Shown: positions 17,925 to 27,269, numbered from the stretch's first letter. The stretch: 64,000 bases of DNA from CAYSWV01 sp964434865 (GCA_964434865.1 CAYSWV010000013.1:1-64000); one strand, 5' to 3'. Notes: generated from the sequence alone by a model not told the origin. Numbers and translations: made by a program.

Positions 17925-18682
17925 GGCGCCAATCTCCCTTTACCCCAACGATGCTTGACATACCATTCAGCAATATGAGGACACCAGGCCTGAAAGTGGG
18001 GTAGTAGTAAATCACAGAGTTGCCGGATCTCTAATTGGGCATCATCTTTGGCGCGAAGATCAAGAAAGTGCATTAAGCTACGGCAGTTAAAAGATACAAC
18101 AAAGTGTTGCCGGATCCCGTAGCCAATAATATTACGAGCATCCTCATACGGAACATCATACTCATGGACTAAGCGGTGATAAGCGATAGCCTGAGAACGA
18201 TATTGGTCAAGAATCAGATCGATTGCCCCAGGATCAATGGTCACTTTACCTGAACGTCCCTTGGCAACACCTGCAGCCACAGCTTGAGGCACATAGAATA
18301 GGGTGGTCAGCCGTTGATCGAGATTATCCACCTCAGGCTGACTCACTAAGGATTGACCTAAAGTAGCAATTTGCTCCCCAGTGTAGCGAAATGACTGGAC
18401 ATCAAAGGAAACTCCCACCCGATGAGTCCGCGCTTGTTGCATGACAGTATGAGGAAAATAACCCACTCCAAAGGTGATCTGAGGGTGCTCTAAAGGACCG
18501 TAGTGGCCCCGGTTCGCTTCTAACAATCGCTTCACCACCACTTCACCATAGTGATTCGGAATCTTGGCCGCAGCACTGACAAACTGAGGACTATAATCCT
18601 GGTGCATGGCCAAATAGATCACCCGCTCTGGATCGGGAGTTTGATTCAAGACTTCCACCTGAAACCATTTATCGGTCATCAC
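17921..18682 (-). CDS. thyX: FAD-dependent thymidylate synthase ThyX
   Basis: ThyX makes dTMP from dUMP with methylene-tetrahydrofolate, FAD and NADPH. The 253-residue protein has the ThyX motif region ARTHRVGVSFDVQSFRYTG, in which RTHR and the spaced Ser/Arg correspond to the RHRX(n)S motif, and the substrate-binding helix HFVVSFNCRSLMHFLDLR. It overlaps the upstream pyrophosphohydrolase by 14 bases and the downstream deaminase by 4, which makes one operon. No ThyA is seen in the window. Confidence 0.93.
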   Translation of the reverse strand: MMTDKWFQVEVLNQTPDPERVIYLAMHQDYSPQFVSAAAKIPNHYGEVVVKRLLEANRGHYGPLEHPQITFGVGYFPHTVMQQARTHRVGVSFDVQSFRYTGEQIATLGQSLVSQPEVDNLDQRLTTLFYVPQAVAAGVAKGRSGKVTIDPGAIDLILDQYRSQAIAYHRLVHEYDVPYEDARNIIGYGIRQHFVVSFNCRSLMHFLDLRAKDDAQLEIRQLCDLLLPHFQAWCPHIAEWYVKHRWGKGRLAP

Positions 18683-19226
18683 CTTCTCCCTGCAACACTC
18701 CTCGGCGTTGTCGATCTTGTAATTTTTTCAGGTTCTGTTGCATAATATTCGCCAGCTCCCAACCCAATTGCTGACACAACTCCTGACAAAGTGCTGCTAA
18801 TGTTTGGCCTAAAGGCTGCAATATAGTGGAACGATCGGAGCGACGACCATCTCGAAATTCCTTACCCGCAAAACCAGAAAGCTGCCCCGCTGTCAGCTGT
18901 AACCGATCAGCCAGGCTAAGAATCCTTGAAACATTGGGCACACTAGGGAATGGATCAGGAGGAAGGTTGGAGTTAAACCAAATGGATAAGGTAGCCTCAG
19001 CTTCGGTTGCAGTTGCCGCTAGAGCCCATAGAATATCCCCCAATTCTTTTTGAGCACCAATATCGGAAATCGGAGGCATCTCGTGCTCTAATACAGTGCG
19101 ACACCGCTCAACAAATTCTGCTACCTCACCCACTAATAAAAGAACTGGATAGGTGAGATCTCCCTGACCAGCACCTGGATAAATCGCTGTTGCCCACGCT
19201 TGAGCCTGATAATCGTTGAGGTTCAT
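18669..19226 (-). CDS. MazG-type nucleotide pyrophosphohydrolase
   Basis: All-alpha NTP pyrophosphatase that hydrolyses (d)NTPs to NMPs. The metal-binding EXXE(12-28)EXXD pattern is visible in LLVGEVAEFVERCRTV and QKELGDILWALAATA. ATG at 19226 is used (MNLNDYQAQAW); a GTG at 19253 would add nine residues. As first gene of the operon with ThyX and dCMP deaminase it probably serves the pyrimidine deoxynucleotide pool. The preferred nucleotide is not readable from sequence. Confidence 0.8.
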   Translation of the reverse strand: MNLNDYQAQAWATAIYPGAGQGDLTYPVLLLVGEVAEFVERCRTVLEHEMPPISDIGAQKELGDILWALAATATEAEATLSIWFNSNLPPDPFPSVPNVSRILSLADRLQLTAGQLSGFAGKEFRDGRRSDRSTILQPLGQTLAALCQELCQQLGWELANIMQQNLKKLQDRQRRGVLQGEGDDR

Positions 19227-19325
19227 CAGTGCTTTAACCTGACTGATGCCCACACATAGTAGAGATAGATCAGACCTATGTCAAGCCGACTCCACCCCCG
19301 CTTGGCGAGAGCAGCCGGGTTCTAT

Positions 19326-19339
19326 GTATAGAATACTAC
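19326..19339. promoter_or_regulatory. Candidate NtcA site (GTA-N8-TAC)
   Basis: GTATAGAATACTAC matches the NtcA half-sites exactly. It lies between the divergent mazG-type operon and the pseudo-orthocaspase gene. A TACATT hexamer follows 15 bases downstream on the + strand, closer than the usual ~22. One or two such matches are expected by chance in the intergenic DNA of this window. Confidence 0.25.
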
Positions 19340-19519
19340 AACTTCAAGAAGAGTTACATTGATTGATGATTAGACAAGCTTCTGGTAAAGCCCTGTGCAG
19401 CACATTCGTAGCATTAGACCTGAACTTAGCCTGATGAGATCCTGACTATTTCTTGAATATTGCTTGCAAGTTAGCGATATCCTAGGGGGTACGGGGATTG
19501 AACTATGGCATAGGGTTGC

Positions 19520-21685
19520 ATGAGCACAAGTAGACGCAAGGTTTTACAACACATCTTACTAGCTGCTATTGGACTAGGATTACCTCCCGATCGGTTGTGG
19601 AACTGGGTGCAGGGTCATGGTGACAGATACAGGCAAGCCCTAGCTGCTTCAGCTGCTAAACGAGCGATTCTAATTGGGGTTAACCACTATCCTTCCCGTC
19701 CTGAGTTAGGGCTACGGGGTTGCCAGATGGATGTTGAGCTGCAACGTGAACTACTCCTCTCCCGGTTTGGGTTTAAGGATTCAGATATTGTAGTCCTTTG
19801 CGATAGTGCAGCCACACCCACCCAAATTCAAGACAGCCTGCTTCAGCCTTTCAAGGCAGATACTGAAAGCGCAACAACCTTGGTTCATTTTAGTGGCTAT
19901 GGCCGCATAGTGCAGATAACACTGGACAAAACAGATCCACGCTTTCAAGCTTATGTTACTGAGACCGATCTCTCTGGCTCAGAGTCAATTAATGTGCTGA
20001 TGCCTACCATACTGCTGACAAGCCCTGATCATCAGTCTCTGATAGATTGGCCTGTTATCGACCTATGTCAATACTTAAATCAACTGGCTCCTGCTGCCAC
20101 AACCCTCATCCTTGACTGTGGCTTCACCTATTCTGATCCTCTCATTCGAGGGGCCATTCAACTCCGTGCTCAACCCTCTACTCAACCCATTACTGATCCA
20201 TCTCGGCCTCCAGAGTTAGCCTGGCCAACCTTATCATCCGGTGTCCTCATTGCAGCAACGGGCACTTATGATCTGGCTGCTGAAGTCCTATGGTCGGGCT
20301 TTTCAGCTGGCATCCTGAGCTATCTGTTAACTCAATATCTTTGGGAAATGACGCCTGCCACAACCCTATATTCTACCTTTCATCAGATCACAACCCGACG
20401 AGAATTAGGCGTACTGCCCTGCCAGCAACCTACTGTCCAAACTGAATTAGATAGCTGCTTCCTCAATCAGTCTCCTTATCTGCTCCCCATAACGCAACAA
20501 GCTGCGACTGGTGTTGTTCAAGAGGTCTTAGGCAATCACTCTCAAGTATGGCTAGGTGGCCTACCTCCTGCTGTCCTCCTAGGCTGGCAAAATGGAGCCG
20601 TTCTTTCAGATCTTAGTCACCAAACACGACTGGTGATTCGCTCACGAGAGGGACTCTTAGCTCAAGCCTATCCCCTCAATCCAGATGAATCAGTGCTGCC
20701 AGTAGGAACCTTACTCAAGGAATATAGTCGAGTCTTATCCTCTAATTTACGATTGGCTGTGGGTCTAGATAACGATCTAGGTCGCATTGAAAAAGTCGAT
20801 TTAACCAGTGCTTTATCTCGATTAGGATGGGCAGATGCTCTCAACCCCAGAGATCAGCCAGTTGACTGTCTCATTTGTCGGATTACACCTGCTCTAGCAC
20901 AGACATTAAGTAACCAGGGGATCACAGCTACTATTGATACGTATGGGTTGTTTTGGCTGGGTCGAGAATTAATTCAAGATAGCTTGGGGTACAGTTTTGA
21001 AGCGGCTACAGCTGCTGTCTATCGCCTACAGCCCCAACTTGAACATCTGCTTGCTGTGAAACGGCTACGTGTTTTGCGTAATGAAGGCGTCTCCAGTTTG
21101 GGAGTTCGGTTTAAGATCGTGATTCAACGAGACAATGTTGAGACTTGGACATTGCAACATCAAACGGTAGCGGCTCATTCAGATCTATCAGCTCCAGCTC
21201 TTTCAGATGGCTTAGCTCGCTTACAAGAGGGTGATCGCCTCCACTTTCAAATTACCAATGATACTGAGCATGATCTATTCGCTTTTCTCTTACTTGTGGA
21301 TGGAGGTGGCCGTCTCAATAGTCTGTGGCCCTATGGTACTATTGCTTCTCCCCTAGTCTTACCTAAATGGGATACCACTACGATCCCACCGGTCGATAGT
21401 CTGGCTGAAGGTTGGCCGGGGTCAGATACCTTTCTCTGTCATCCTAAGGGATTAACGGATATGTTGTTGGTCGTTGGGATCAATTCGATGATGACCAGTT
21501 TTGAATCCCTGAAGTCTATGATGGGAGATCTAAGTATGCAGTATCCCTCCCCCATTCCCTTAGTCCGCCCCCTTGATTGGGTACAAACCCTGATCCAGGA
21601 GCTAACTCAACCTGGGGAGAGTGATACTCGCTTATTAACTCATACTGAGATGGCGTGCTTATCTATGAGTTATTTTGTTATTTAA
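19520..21685 (+). CDS. Pseudo-orthocaspase (peptidase C14-like, dyad lost) with DUF4384-like C-terminus
   Basis: The 721-residue protein has a twin-arginine-like N-terminus (SRRKVLQHILLAAIGLGL), suggesting export or membrane attachment. The p20 caspase-like domain (about 46-290) is clear: KRAILIGVNHYP, LRGCQMDVELQRELL, LVHFSGYGRIV, TTLILDCGFTYSD. In active orthocaspases these last two read HFSGHG and DxCHSG. Here the His is Tyr127 and the catalytic Cys position is Gly201, so it should be proteolytically inactive. The C-terminal ~130 residues (about 565-690; LFAFLLLVDGGGRLNSLWPY) resemble DUF4384. Pseudo-orthocaspases with such changes are known in cyanobacteria. An FHA gene follows at once. 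Confidence 0.82.
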   Translation: MSTSRRKVLQHILLAAIGLGLPPDRLWNWVQGHGDRYRQALAASAAKRAILIGVNHYPSRPELGLRGCQMDVELQRELLLSRFGFKDSDIVVLCDSAATPTQIQDSLLQPFKADTESATTLVHFSGYGRIVQITLDKTDPRFQAYVTETDLSGSESINVLMPTILLTSPDHQSLIDWPVIDLCQYLNQLAPAATTLILDCGFTYSDPLIRGAIQLRAQPSTQPITDPSRPPELAWPTLSSGVLIAATGTYDLAAEVLWSGFSAGILSYLLTQYLWEMTPATTLYSTFHQITTRRELGVLPCQQPTVQTELDSCFLNQSPYLLPITQQAATGVVQEVLGNHSQVWLGGLPPAVLLGWQNGAVLSDLSHQTRLVIRSREGLLAQAYPLNPDESVLPVGTLLKEYSRVLSSNLRLAVGLDNDLGRIEKVDLTSALSRLGWADALNPRDQPVDCLICRITPALAQTLSNQGITATIDTYGLFWLGRELIQDSLGYSFEAATAAVYRLQPQLEHLLAVKRLRVLRNEGVSSLGVRFKIVIQRDNVETWTLQHQTVAAHSDLSAPALSDGLARLQEGDRLHFQITNDTEHDLFAFLLLVDGGGRLNSLWPYGTIASPLVLPKWDTTTIPPVDSLAEGWPGSDTFLCHPKGLTDMLLVVGINSMMTSFESLKSMMGDLSMQYPSPIPLVRPLDWVQTLIQELTQPGESDTRLLTHTEMACLSMSYFVI

Positions 21686-21713
21686 GATCAGGGCATTGGG
21701 GGCTAAGTTGGCC

Positions 21714-22157
21714 ATGACACAATCTGAGACACAATCTGGAACCACTCGTCTTCGTCATATTCTGGTTATCGATGATGAGAAAGGTAGGCGGGCCGTTGGA
21801 TTAGAGGCTGCAACCTACTCAATTGGACGAGATCCAACCAACGCTATTGTTTTAGATGGAGAGGGTGTTTCACGCCAACATGCGATCCTGCTGCGAGTGC
21901 CAGCCCAGGGCTATCGTCTCATTGACGGCAATTCAGCTGGCAAGCCCAGTCTCAATGGTGTGTATGTAAACGGTGAATCCTGCAGCAGTAGAGACTTAGT
22001 CAATCAAGATCGGATTCGCTTTGGGACTACTGTTGAAGCTCAATACTGCACCCTACCGATGTCAGATGCAGACTATTTAAAATATACCCAGGCTGCCTCC
22101 TTCCGAAGTATCAAGAGTGAAATGGTTGATCGGATTGACACGCTGATTTCAAACTAA
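21714..22157 (+). CDS. FHA-domain protein
   Basis: Forkhead-associated domains bind phosphothreonine. The protein shows the conserved FHA residues: SIGRDPTNAIVL, VSRQHAILL, and LNGVYVNG. ATG at 21714 (MTQSETQ) is preferred over a TTG at 21675 that overlaps the upstream gene. Only 28 bases separate it from the pseudo-orthocaspase, so the two are probably co-transcribed, and the FHA protein may link the partner to Ser/Thr kinase signalling. The last ~50 residues are helical and unassigned. Confidence 0.88.
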   Translation: MTQSETQSGTTRLRHILVIDDEKGRRAVGLEAATYSIGRDPTNAIVLDGEGVSRQHAILLRVPAQGYRLIDGNSAGKPSLNGVYVNGESCSSRDLVNQDRIRFGTTVEAQYCTLPMSDADYLKYTQAASFRSIKSEMVDRIDTLISN

Positions 22158-22164
22158 GTGAAGA

Positions 22165-24060
22165 TTACCAGTCTAAGTTGAGACCTTGAGATCTCAAATA
22201 GGTCTGGATCTGCGGCAAATCAGACAGTTGAATATCGGTTGGAGTTGTATAGTCAGGATGTTGCCAAATCCAGCCTGCGATTGAGCCGGCGCTAGCTCCA
22301 ATATTCCATTCGCCATAGTGCACTCGGGTGGCCGCATTGACAATATGGGTGACAGCGATCCCTTTCCCGCCGATTAAGAGATTATCGAGCCGTTGGGGGA
22401 TCAGGCTCTCCAAGGGGATTTCAATGGGTTTCACATAATACTCATGGATAGGGGCTGAATTCGCTGAATAAGAGGGATGCCAATTACGGTAGCGGCACCC
22501 ATGCATGTCAATGGCATAGTGAGTCAGTGCCACAGCTGTAGTCCCAAAATCACGGGATCCCTCTAACCCAATCCGGATATCTTGTTCTCGGATCATAAAG
22601 CTAGACATGTCATAAGCTGCTCGGCCTAAGATCCGTCGCCCTTCTCGGATATAGGGGTAAACACTGAGTCCGGACTCGGTTCCTAAAGGAGATTGATGCC
22701 CTGATAAATAGGCTAACGGATAGCCTGGTTGGGCTTGGGTCGCCATTAACCATTCAGCAAATAGGAGCGCATGATTTTCAGCATCCTTCAGAGCATTGAA
22801 ATTTAATCCCCCTAACCAATTGTGATGTTGACCACTAGCTCGAATCTGCTCAGGTGTCATGAGTAAAGCTGGGTTCATTAATCCCCAATCATTACCGCGA
22901 TTCCAATTGATCAGGGCCATATCCCCCTGAGCGGGTGATCCATAAAACGGATTATTACGGGTTAAGCTGACGATCCGACGGTATTGAAAAAAGCTCTTAC
23001 CCCCAAACATCGGAAACCCTTCCAAGCTATACTCACGGCGGTGTTCAGCTTTGGTTAAACCGGTTTCAATTTGAGCCAGTTGGTTTAATGAGGCCCCACC
23101 ATCATCATGAATAGCCAGCACAAAGGGATAGGTAAAGGCTTGTGTGCACTCCTGGTTATCTGCAAGGGCGGCATGATACTCACCTGTGGTTGCTTGACTT
23201 TCTGATCCGACTCGATAGGGCAACCCTGACCAAGCCACTAATTCACCCGTATCAGTAGCATCAATCACAATGAGTGACTGCCCAGGCTTAGCTTCTAAGC
23301 GAATGGGAACTTTTTGAAACTCTTCAGTTGAACTCCAGCTGTACCAAACATGTAAGTCTTTAGATAAATATCCTGAGGGCACATAGGCGGGATCGGTGGG
23401 AATTCGCTTGACACCATAAAGAGCTGTGATCAACTGTCCCGTAGTATCAAACTCAGCCCCTTTAAAAGCAGTGGCTGTAGACCAACGGCTATCCGGTGCT
23501 AAGGGTAAAGCCGATTCTAGCCAGGCTTCAATCGCAGCAACCCCAGCTTGGGGCGGGAAGCAAACATCACCCACCCAACAACTGTTGATCTGTCTCACGG
23601 GCACAGGCTGTTGTACACCGGTCCAGCTGGGTAAGGTAATCCACTGGGATAAGATCAGCTGTTTAAACTCTTGCCAATTGGCTGTAAAATTTTGGCTGTC
23701 TCGCATAGGCAGGGATTCATCGATCGCTGAGACACCTTGGGATGTCAGTTGGCCTCCTAGCCAAGGCGTGAGTTCTATCAGACAAGTGGTTGCCCCTGAG
23801 CGCATGGCTTGAGCCGCTGCGGCCACCCCACCTAATGATCCCCCCACAATCGCCACATCACATTGCCAGATCTCTTCGGGCTGGGGCAAGTACGTTAATT
23901 TTGGCCAACCCTGTTCGGTCCATAAACTAGGTTGAACATCTGGCTCCGGAGGTAATTCGGCTGCTCTCTGATACGGGACTAATGCAGCAGTAAACCCAGA
24001 AATGATCCCTAGGGTGATGACCGATGCTGCCCAGCGGTAAAGAATAGGTAGTCTTCCCAC
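22165..24060 (-). CDS. FAD-dependent oxidoreductase, membrane-anchored or exported
   Basis: The 631-residue protein begins with a hydrophobic segment (about 12-28) that may be a signal anchor. The dinucleotide-binding fold is DVAIVGGSLGGVAAAAQA with CLIELTPWLGGQLTSQG, a pattern of the FAD_oxidored (PF12831-like) family. DATDTGELVAWSGLPYRVG and LLIGGKGIAVTHIVNAA follow. Substrate is unknown. The gene is convergent with the FHA gene, seven bases apart, and probably monocistronic. Confidence 0.8.
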   Translation of the reverse strand: MGRLPILYRWAASVITLGIISGFTAALVPYQRAAELPPEPDVQPSLWTEQGWPKLTYLPQPEEIWQCDVAIVGGSLGGVAAAAQAMRSGATTCLIELTPWLGGQLTSQGVSAIDESLPMRDSQNFTANWQEFKQLILSQWITLPSWTGVQQPVPVRQINSCWVGDVCFPPQAGVAAIEAWLESALPLAPDSRWSTATAFKGAEFDTTGQLITALYGVKRIPTDPAYVPSGYLSKDLHVWYSWSSTEEFQKVPIRLEAKPGQSLIVIDATDTGELVAWSGLPYRVGSESQATTGEYHAALADNQECTQAFTYPFVLAIHDDGGASLNQLAQIETGLTKAEHRREYSLEGFPMFGGKSFFQYRRIVSLTRNNPFYGSPAQGDMALINWNRGNDWGLMNPALLMTPEQIRASGQHHNWLGGLNFNALKDAENHALLFAEWLMATQAQPGYPLAYLSGHQSPLGTESGLSVYPYIREGRRILGRAAYDMSSFMIREQDIRIGLEGSRDFGTTAVALTHYAIDMHGCRYRNWHPSYSANSAPIHEYYVKPIEIPLESLIPQRLDNLLIGGKGIAVTHIVNAATRVHYGEWNIGASAGSIAGWIWQHPDYTTPTDIQLSDLPQIQTYLRSQGLNLDW

Positions 24061-24164
24061 AACACTTAGCTCAATGACTCATCTTTACATTAGCGATGAT
24101 GGCTTCGATTAGGTCACGTGAGTTGGTGATTAGTTAGATCAAAAGCCATTTTTTCAGACAGCAA

Positions 24165-24186
24165 AGCCCCAGATAGATCTGAGGCT
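24165..24186 (-). terminator. Probable terminator after pstB
   Basis: Read on the minus strand, AGCCTCAGAT (24177-24186 complement) pairs with ATCTGGGGCT (24165-24174 complement) across a 2-base loop with one mismatch, followed by TTTGC. The T run is short, but the hairpin sits 28 bases after the pstB stop. Confidence 0.45.
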
Positions 24187-24214
24187 AGAAGAATGAGGCT
24201 AATCCAGATCAGGT

Positions 24215-25012
24215 TTAACCAAAACGGCCACTGACGTATTCTTCAGTTTCACGGTGACTCGGTAAGTTGAAAATCTTAGCTGTCAAATCAAATTCAACCA
24301 ATCGCCCAAATCGAGTACCAGTCTCATCTAGTTCCGCATTGTAAAAGGCTGTCCGGTCAGAGACTCGTGCGGCCTGTTGCATATTATGGGTTACAATCAC
24401 GATCGTATAGCGCTGCTTAAGTTCTTTGATCAATTCTTCAACTCTCAAGGTTGAAATCGGATCTAAAGCGGAACAAGGTTCGTCCATCAAGATCACCTCA
24501 GGTTGGACAGCAAGGGTTCTAGCAATACATAAACGCTGCTGCTGACCTCCCGAAAGGGAAACCCCACTTTGCTGCAGCTTATCTTTGACTTCATCCCATA
24601 AAGCCGCTTGCCGCAAAGCTTGCTCCACCAGTTCATCCATATCACCTTTAAACCCTGCAATTCGAGGTCCATAAGCGATGTTCTCGTAGATAGCTTTGGG
24701 AAAAGGGTTAGGCTTTTGAAACACCATCCCGATTCGTCGTCGGACCTCCACTGGATCCACACCTTGTTGGTAAAGGTCATAGCTGTGGTAAAGGGTTTGA
24801 CCCGTGACACGAGCTCCCCGGATCAAATCATTCATCCGATTAAAACAGCGCAGGATAGTACTTTTACCACATCCAGAAGGACCAATGAAGGCGGTCACCT
24901 CACGTTCAGCAATGTCAATATTGACGCCTCTCACAGCATGAAAATTACCGTAGTAAACACCGACATCTCGACATTGCAGGACAGGCGCTGTTGCTTTAGG
25001 TGAAGTCTGCAT
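24215..25012 (-). CDS. pstB: Phosphate ABC transporter ATP-binding protein PstB
   Basis: Cytoplasmic ATPase of the high-affinity phosphate uptake system. It has Walker A (GPSGCGKST), the ABC signature (LSGGQQQR), Walker B (VILMDEPCSALDP) and the His switch (VTHNMQQAARVSD), and the PstB-type ending TEEYVSGRFG. The length (265) is normal. It is last in the pstSCAB order, 139 bases after pstA. Confidence 0.96.
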   Translation of the reverse strand: MQTSPKATAPVLQCRDVGVYYGNFHAVRGVNIDIAEREVTAFIGPSGCGKSTILRCFNRMNDLIRGARVTGQTLYHSYDLYQQGVDPVEVRRRIGMVFQKPNPFPKAIYENIAYGPRIAGFKGDMDELVEQALRQAALWDEVKDKLQQSGVSLSGGQQQRLCIARTLAVQPEVILMDEPCSALDPISTLRVEELIKELKQRYTIVIVTHNMQQAARVSDRTAFYNAELDETGTRFGRLVEFDLTAKIFNLPSHRETEEYVSGRFG

Positions 25013-25151
25013 AACGTTTTTGTATCCTTAACCCATCACAGTGATCACAGGAGCTTGCATCTTAAGTGAGCTTGAATCATTGATCTCATGATCTCATTTG
25101 AGTTATTGAGAGCAATAATTGAGAACACTCGTCTCGTCGCCATTCGGGCCT

Positions 25152-26060
25152 CTAGTAACGTTTTTCAAAGCGGTTACGCACATAAATAGCGGTAGAGTTT
25201 AGCAAGAGTAAAACAGCAAGCAAAATGACAATCCCAGCAGCAGCAAGCTCTTTAAACTCTTCCTGGGGTTGGCTGATATTAAAGTAAATTTCCAATGGCA
25301 GTACCGTGAAGCGAGTAAAGAGGCCTGGATTCCGTGCTACATAAACTAGGCCACCCACGACTAGCAAAGAAGCTGAATCTCCAACAGCTCTAGACACTGC
25401 AATGATCATCCCAGTTAAAGTTCCTGGAATGGCATAGGGCATAACATGGTTTGAAATGGTTTGCCACTTTGTGGCTCCCACCCCATAGGAGGCTTCCCGG
25501 AGAGAGCTAGGGACTGAGCGGATTGCTTCTCTAGAGGCCACAATAATCACAGGCAGGATCACCAGTGACATGGTTAGGGCGCCAGCCAGTACTGTGGGGC
25601 CTTGGGTGATAAATCTGAGCTGCCGGACAAAGAGTCCCAGTCCCAGTAGGCCGTAGAGAACCGAGGGCACCCCTGCCAGATTGGAAATGTTCAACTCCAG
25701 AAAGTTGGTAAATCGATTGCGCTCAGCATACTCTTCCAGGTAGATGGCAGCTCCAGCACCTAGAGGGACAGCAAACAAAATCGTGAGAACTAGGATCCAA
25801 AGACTACCTAGCAGAGAGGCCCGAAAGCCTGCATTTTCAGGATTGAGCTGAGAAGGAAACGATGTGATAGTCTGCAAATTTAACCGACCTAGCCCTTGAA
25901 AGAAAACTCTGATCATCAGTACGGATAACAGAACGAGCCCAGCCAGGGTTCCGATGAGACAGATAATCTCAAAGATTTTTGCAATCTTTTGCCGTTTCTC
26001 GAGTTGAGGTTCGAACTTGGAGCTCAATGCATCCTCAAATCCAGGTGTTGCAGTTGTCAT
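25152..26060 (-). CDS. pstA: Phosphate ABC transporter permease PstA
   Basis: Inner-membrane permease with about six transmembrane segments. The permease EAA loop is visible (SLREASYGVGATKWQT) and the family segment GVPSVLYGLLGLGLFVR. The length (302) is normal. It follows pstC by six bases, so translation is likely coupled. Confidence 0.95.
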   Translation of the reverse strand: MTTATPGFEDALSSKFEPQLEKRQKIAKIFEIICLIGTLAGLVLLSVLMIRVFFQGLGRLNLQTITSFPSQLNPENAGFRASLLGSLWILVLTILFAVPLGAGAAIYLEEYAERNRFTNFLELNISNLAGVPSVLYGLLGLGLFVRQLRFITQGPTVLAGALTMSLVILPVIIVASREAIRSVPSSLREASYGVGATKWQTISNHVMPYAIPGTLTGMIIAVSRAVGDSASLLVVGGLVYVARNPGLFTRFTVLPLEIYFNISQPQEEFKELAAAGIVILLAVLLLLNSTAIYVRNRFEKRY

Positions 26061-26066
26061 GATAGG

Positions 26067-27269
26067 CTACTCATAGACTTCACGGATCCGACCAGAAATA
26101 AAGCGACTGACCAAGTTCAGGGTCAACGTAATGATAAATAGGACAAAGCCTACCGCAAACAACGTCTCATATTGGATGCTACCCTGCTGAGAATCTCCAA
26201 GGCTGACCTGAGCAATATAGGCTGTCATGGTGGCCATGGACTGCAAGGGATTGAGGGCAGAAATAATACCATCTGTGTAAGAAACGGGCTGCTGTCCCCC
26301 TGCTACGGTCACAATCATGGTTTCACCAACAGCGCGAGAAATCCCCAGGATGATAGAAGCTGTGATCCCTGAGATAGCAGCTGGAAAGACCACCCTAATA
26401 GCCACTTCCATCCTGGTAGCTCCCAAGGCATAAGCCCCATCTTTTAGTGTTTGGGGAACCGCCTTGATCGCATCTAAGCTAATCGAGCCCACCGTGGGAA
26501 TAATCATCATCCCCATCATGATGCCAGCACTAAGAACATTGAAAACAGGTGTTTGATCAAAAAAGAACTGGATCACAGGTGTGACATAAAGCAAGGCAAA
26601 ATAACCATACACAACCGTTGGGATCCCAGCCAAAAGCTCCACCATAGGCCGCAAGTATTTGGCGATATCGGTTGGACAGTAAAGACCCAGATAAAGGGCC
26701 GTTAGCAAGCCTAATGGAATGGCAATACTCATAGCCACTAACGAAACCATTACTGTGCCATTAATTAAAGTCCAGATCCCAAACTGCTTGGTCCCAAACA
26801 GAGGCGTCCAGCGATTATCCCAGAAGAAACGCCTGAAAGAGTTACCCACTGTTGCAAAGAAGGCCCCTAATCCAGTTAACTCTGCTCTTTCAACCTCAAA
26901 CTGGACTTCTAGTTCCTCAACCGAGATATCAAGACCTCTAGCAACCCTTCTAAAGGCTCGCTCCGAGTCATCTTTGTCCACAAAGGCCTTAGCAATTAAG
27001 TCTCTAATCTCATCCTGTTGAAGACCCTGCTCTGGCCCAACATCCTGAATAATATGCTCTAGGGCAACGGTATCCGTAAAACCTGGATCTGTAAAAAATT
27101 GTACAGCTACTTCCGATAGGATAAAGACAATACCGACAGTAATTAAGATGGAGAAAGCCGCACACAAAGACATGACGATACGAATAACGGTCTCACGCCT
27201 ATTGCGATCTGATCGCTCTTGGAGTGCAGCAGCAACGGTTGATGGATCAAGGGTCTGCTTCGCTTGCAT
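26067..27269 (-). CDS. pstC: Phosphate ABC transporter permease PstC with long periplasmic insert
   Basis: Partner permease of PstA. The EAA loop (TLKDGAYALGATRMEV), the IPTVVYGYFALLYV segment and GISRAVGETMIVT identify it. At 400 residues it is some 80 longer than E. coli PstC. The excess lies between the first and second transmembrane helices (about 65-135), a charged helical stretch (VDKDDSERAFRRVARGL) predicted to face the periplasm. It could contact PstS. Similar inserts may exist in other cyanobacteria. Confidence 0.94.
   Translation of the reverse strand: MQAKQTLDPSTVAAALQERSDRNRRETVIRIVMSLCAAFSILITVGIVFILSEVAVQFFTDPGFTDTVALEHIIQDVGPEQGLQQDEIRDLIAKAFVDKDDSERAFRRVARGLDISVEELEVQFEVERAELTGLGAFFATVGNSFRRFFWDNRWTPLFGTKQFGIWTLINGTVMVSLVAMSIAIPLGLLTALYLGLYCPTDIAKYLRPMVELLAGIPTVVYGYFALLYVTPVIQFFFDQTPVFNVLSAGIMMGMMIIPTVGSISLDAIKAVPQTLKDGAYALGATRMEVAIRVVFPAAISGITASIILGISRAVGETMIVTVAGGQQPVSYTDGIISALNPLQSMATMTAYIAQVSLGDSQQGSIQYETLFAVGFVLFIITLTLNLVSRFISGRIREVYE

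Noticed and set aside
18826..19053. Forward-strand frame inside the MazG-type gene
   Set aside because: It is an antisense shadow of a gene with clear family motifs and has no support of its own. Many similar overlapping frames were left out.
19326..19339. Firm NtcA site
   Set aside because: GTA-N8-TAC matches exactly, but -10 spacing is not typical and one or two matches are expected by chance in intergenic DNA. Kept only as a low-confidence candidate.
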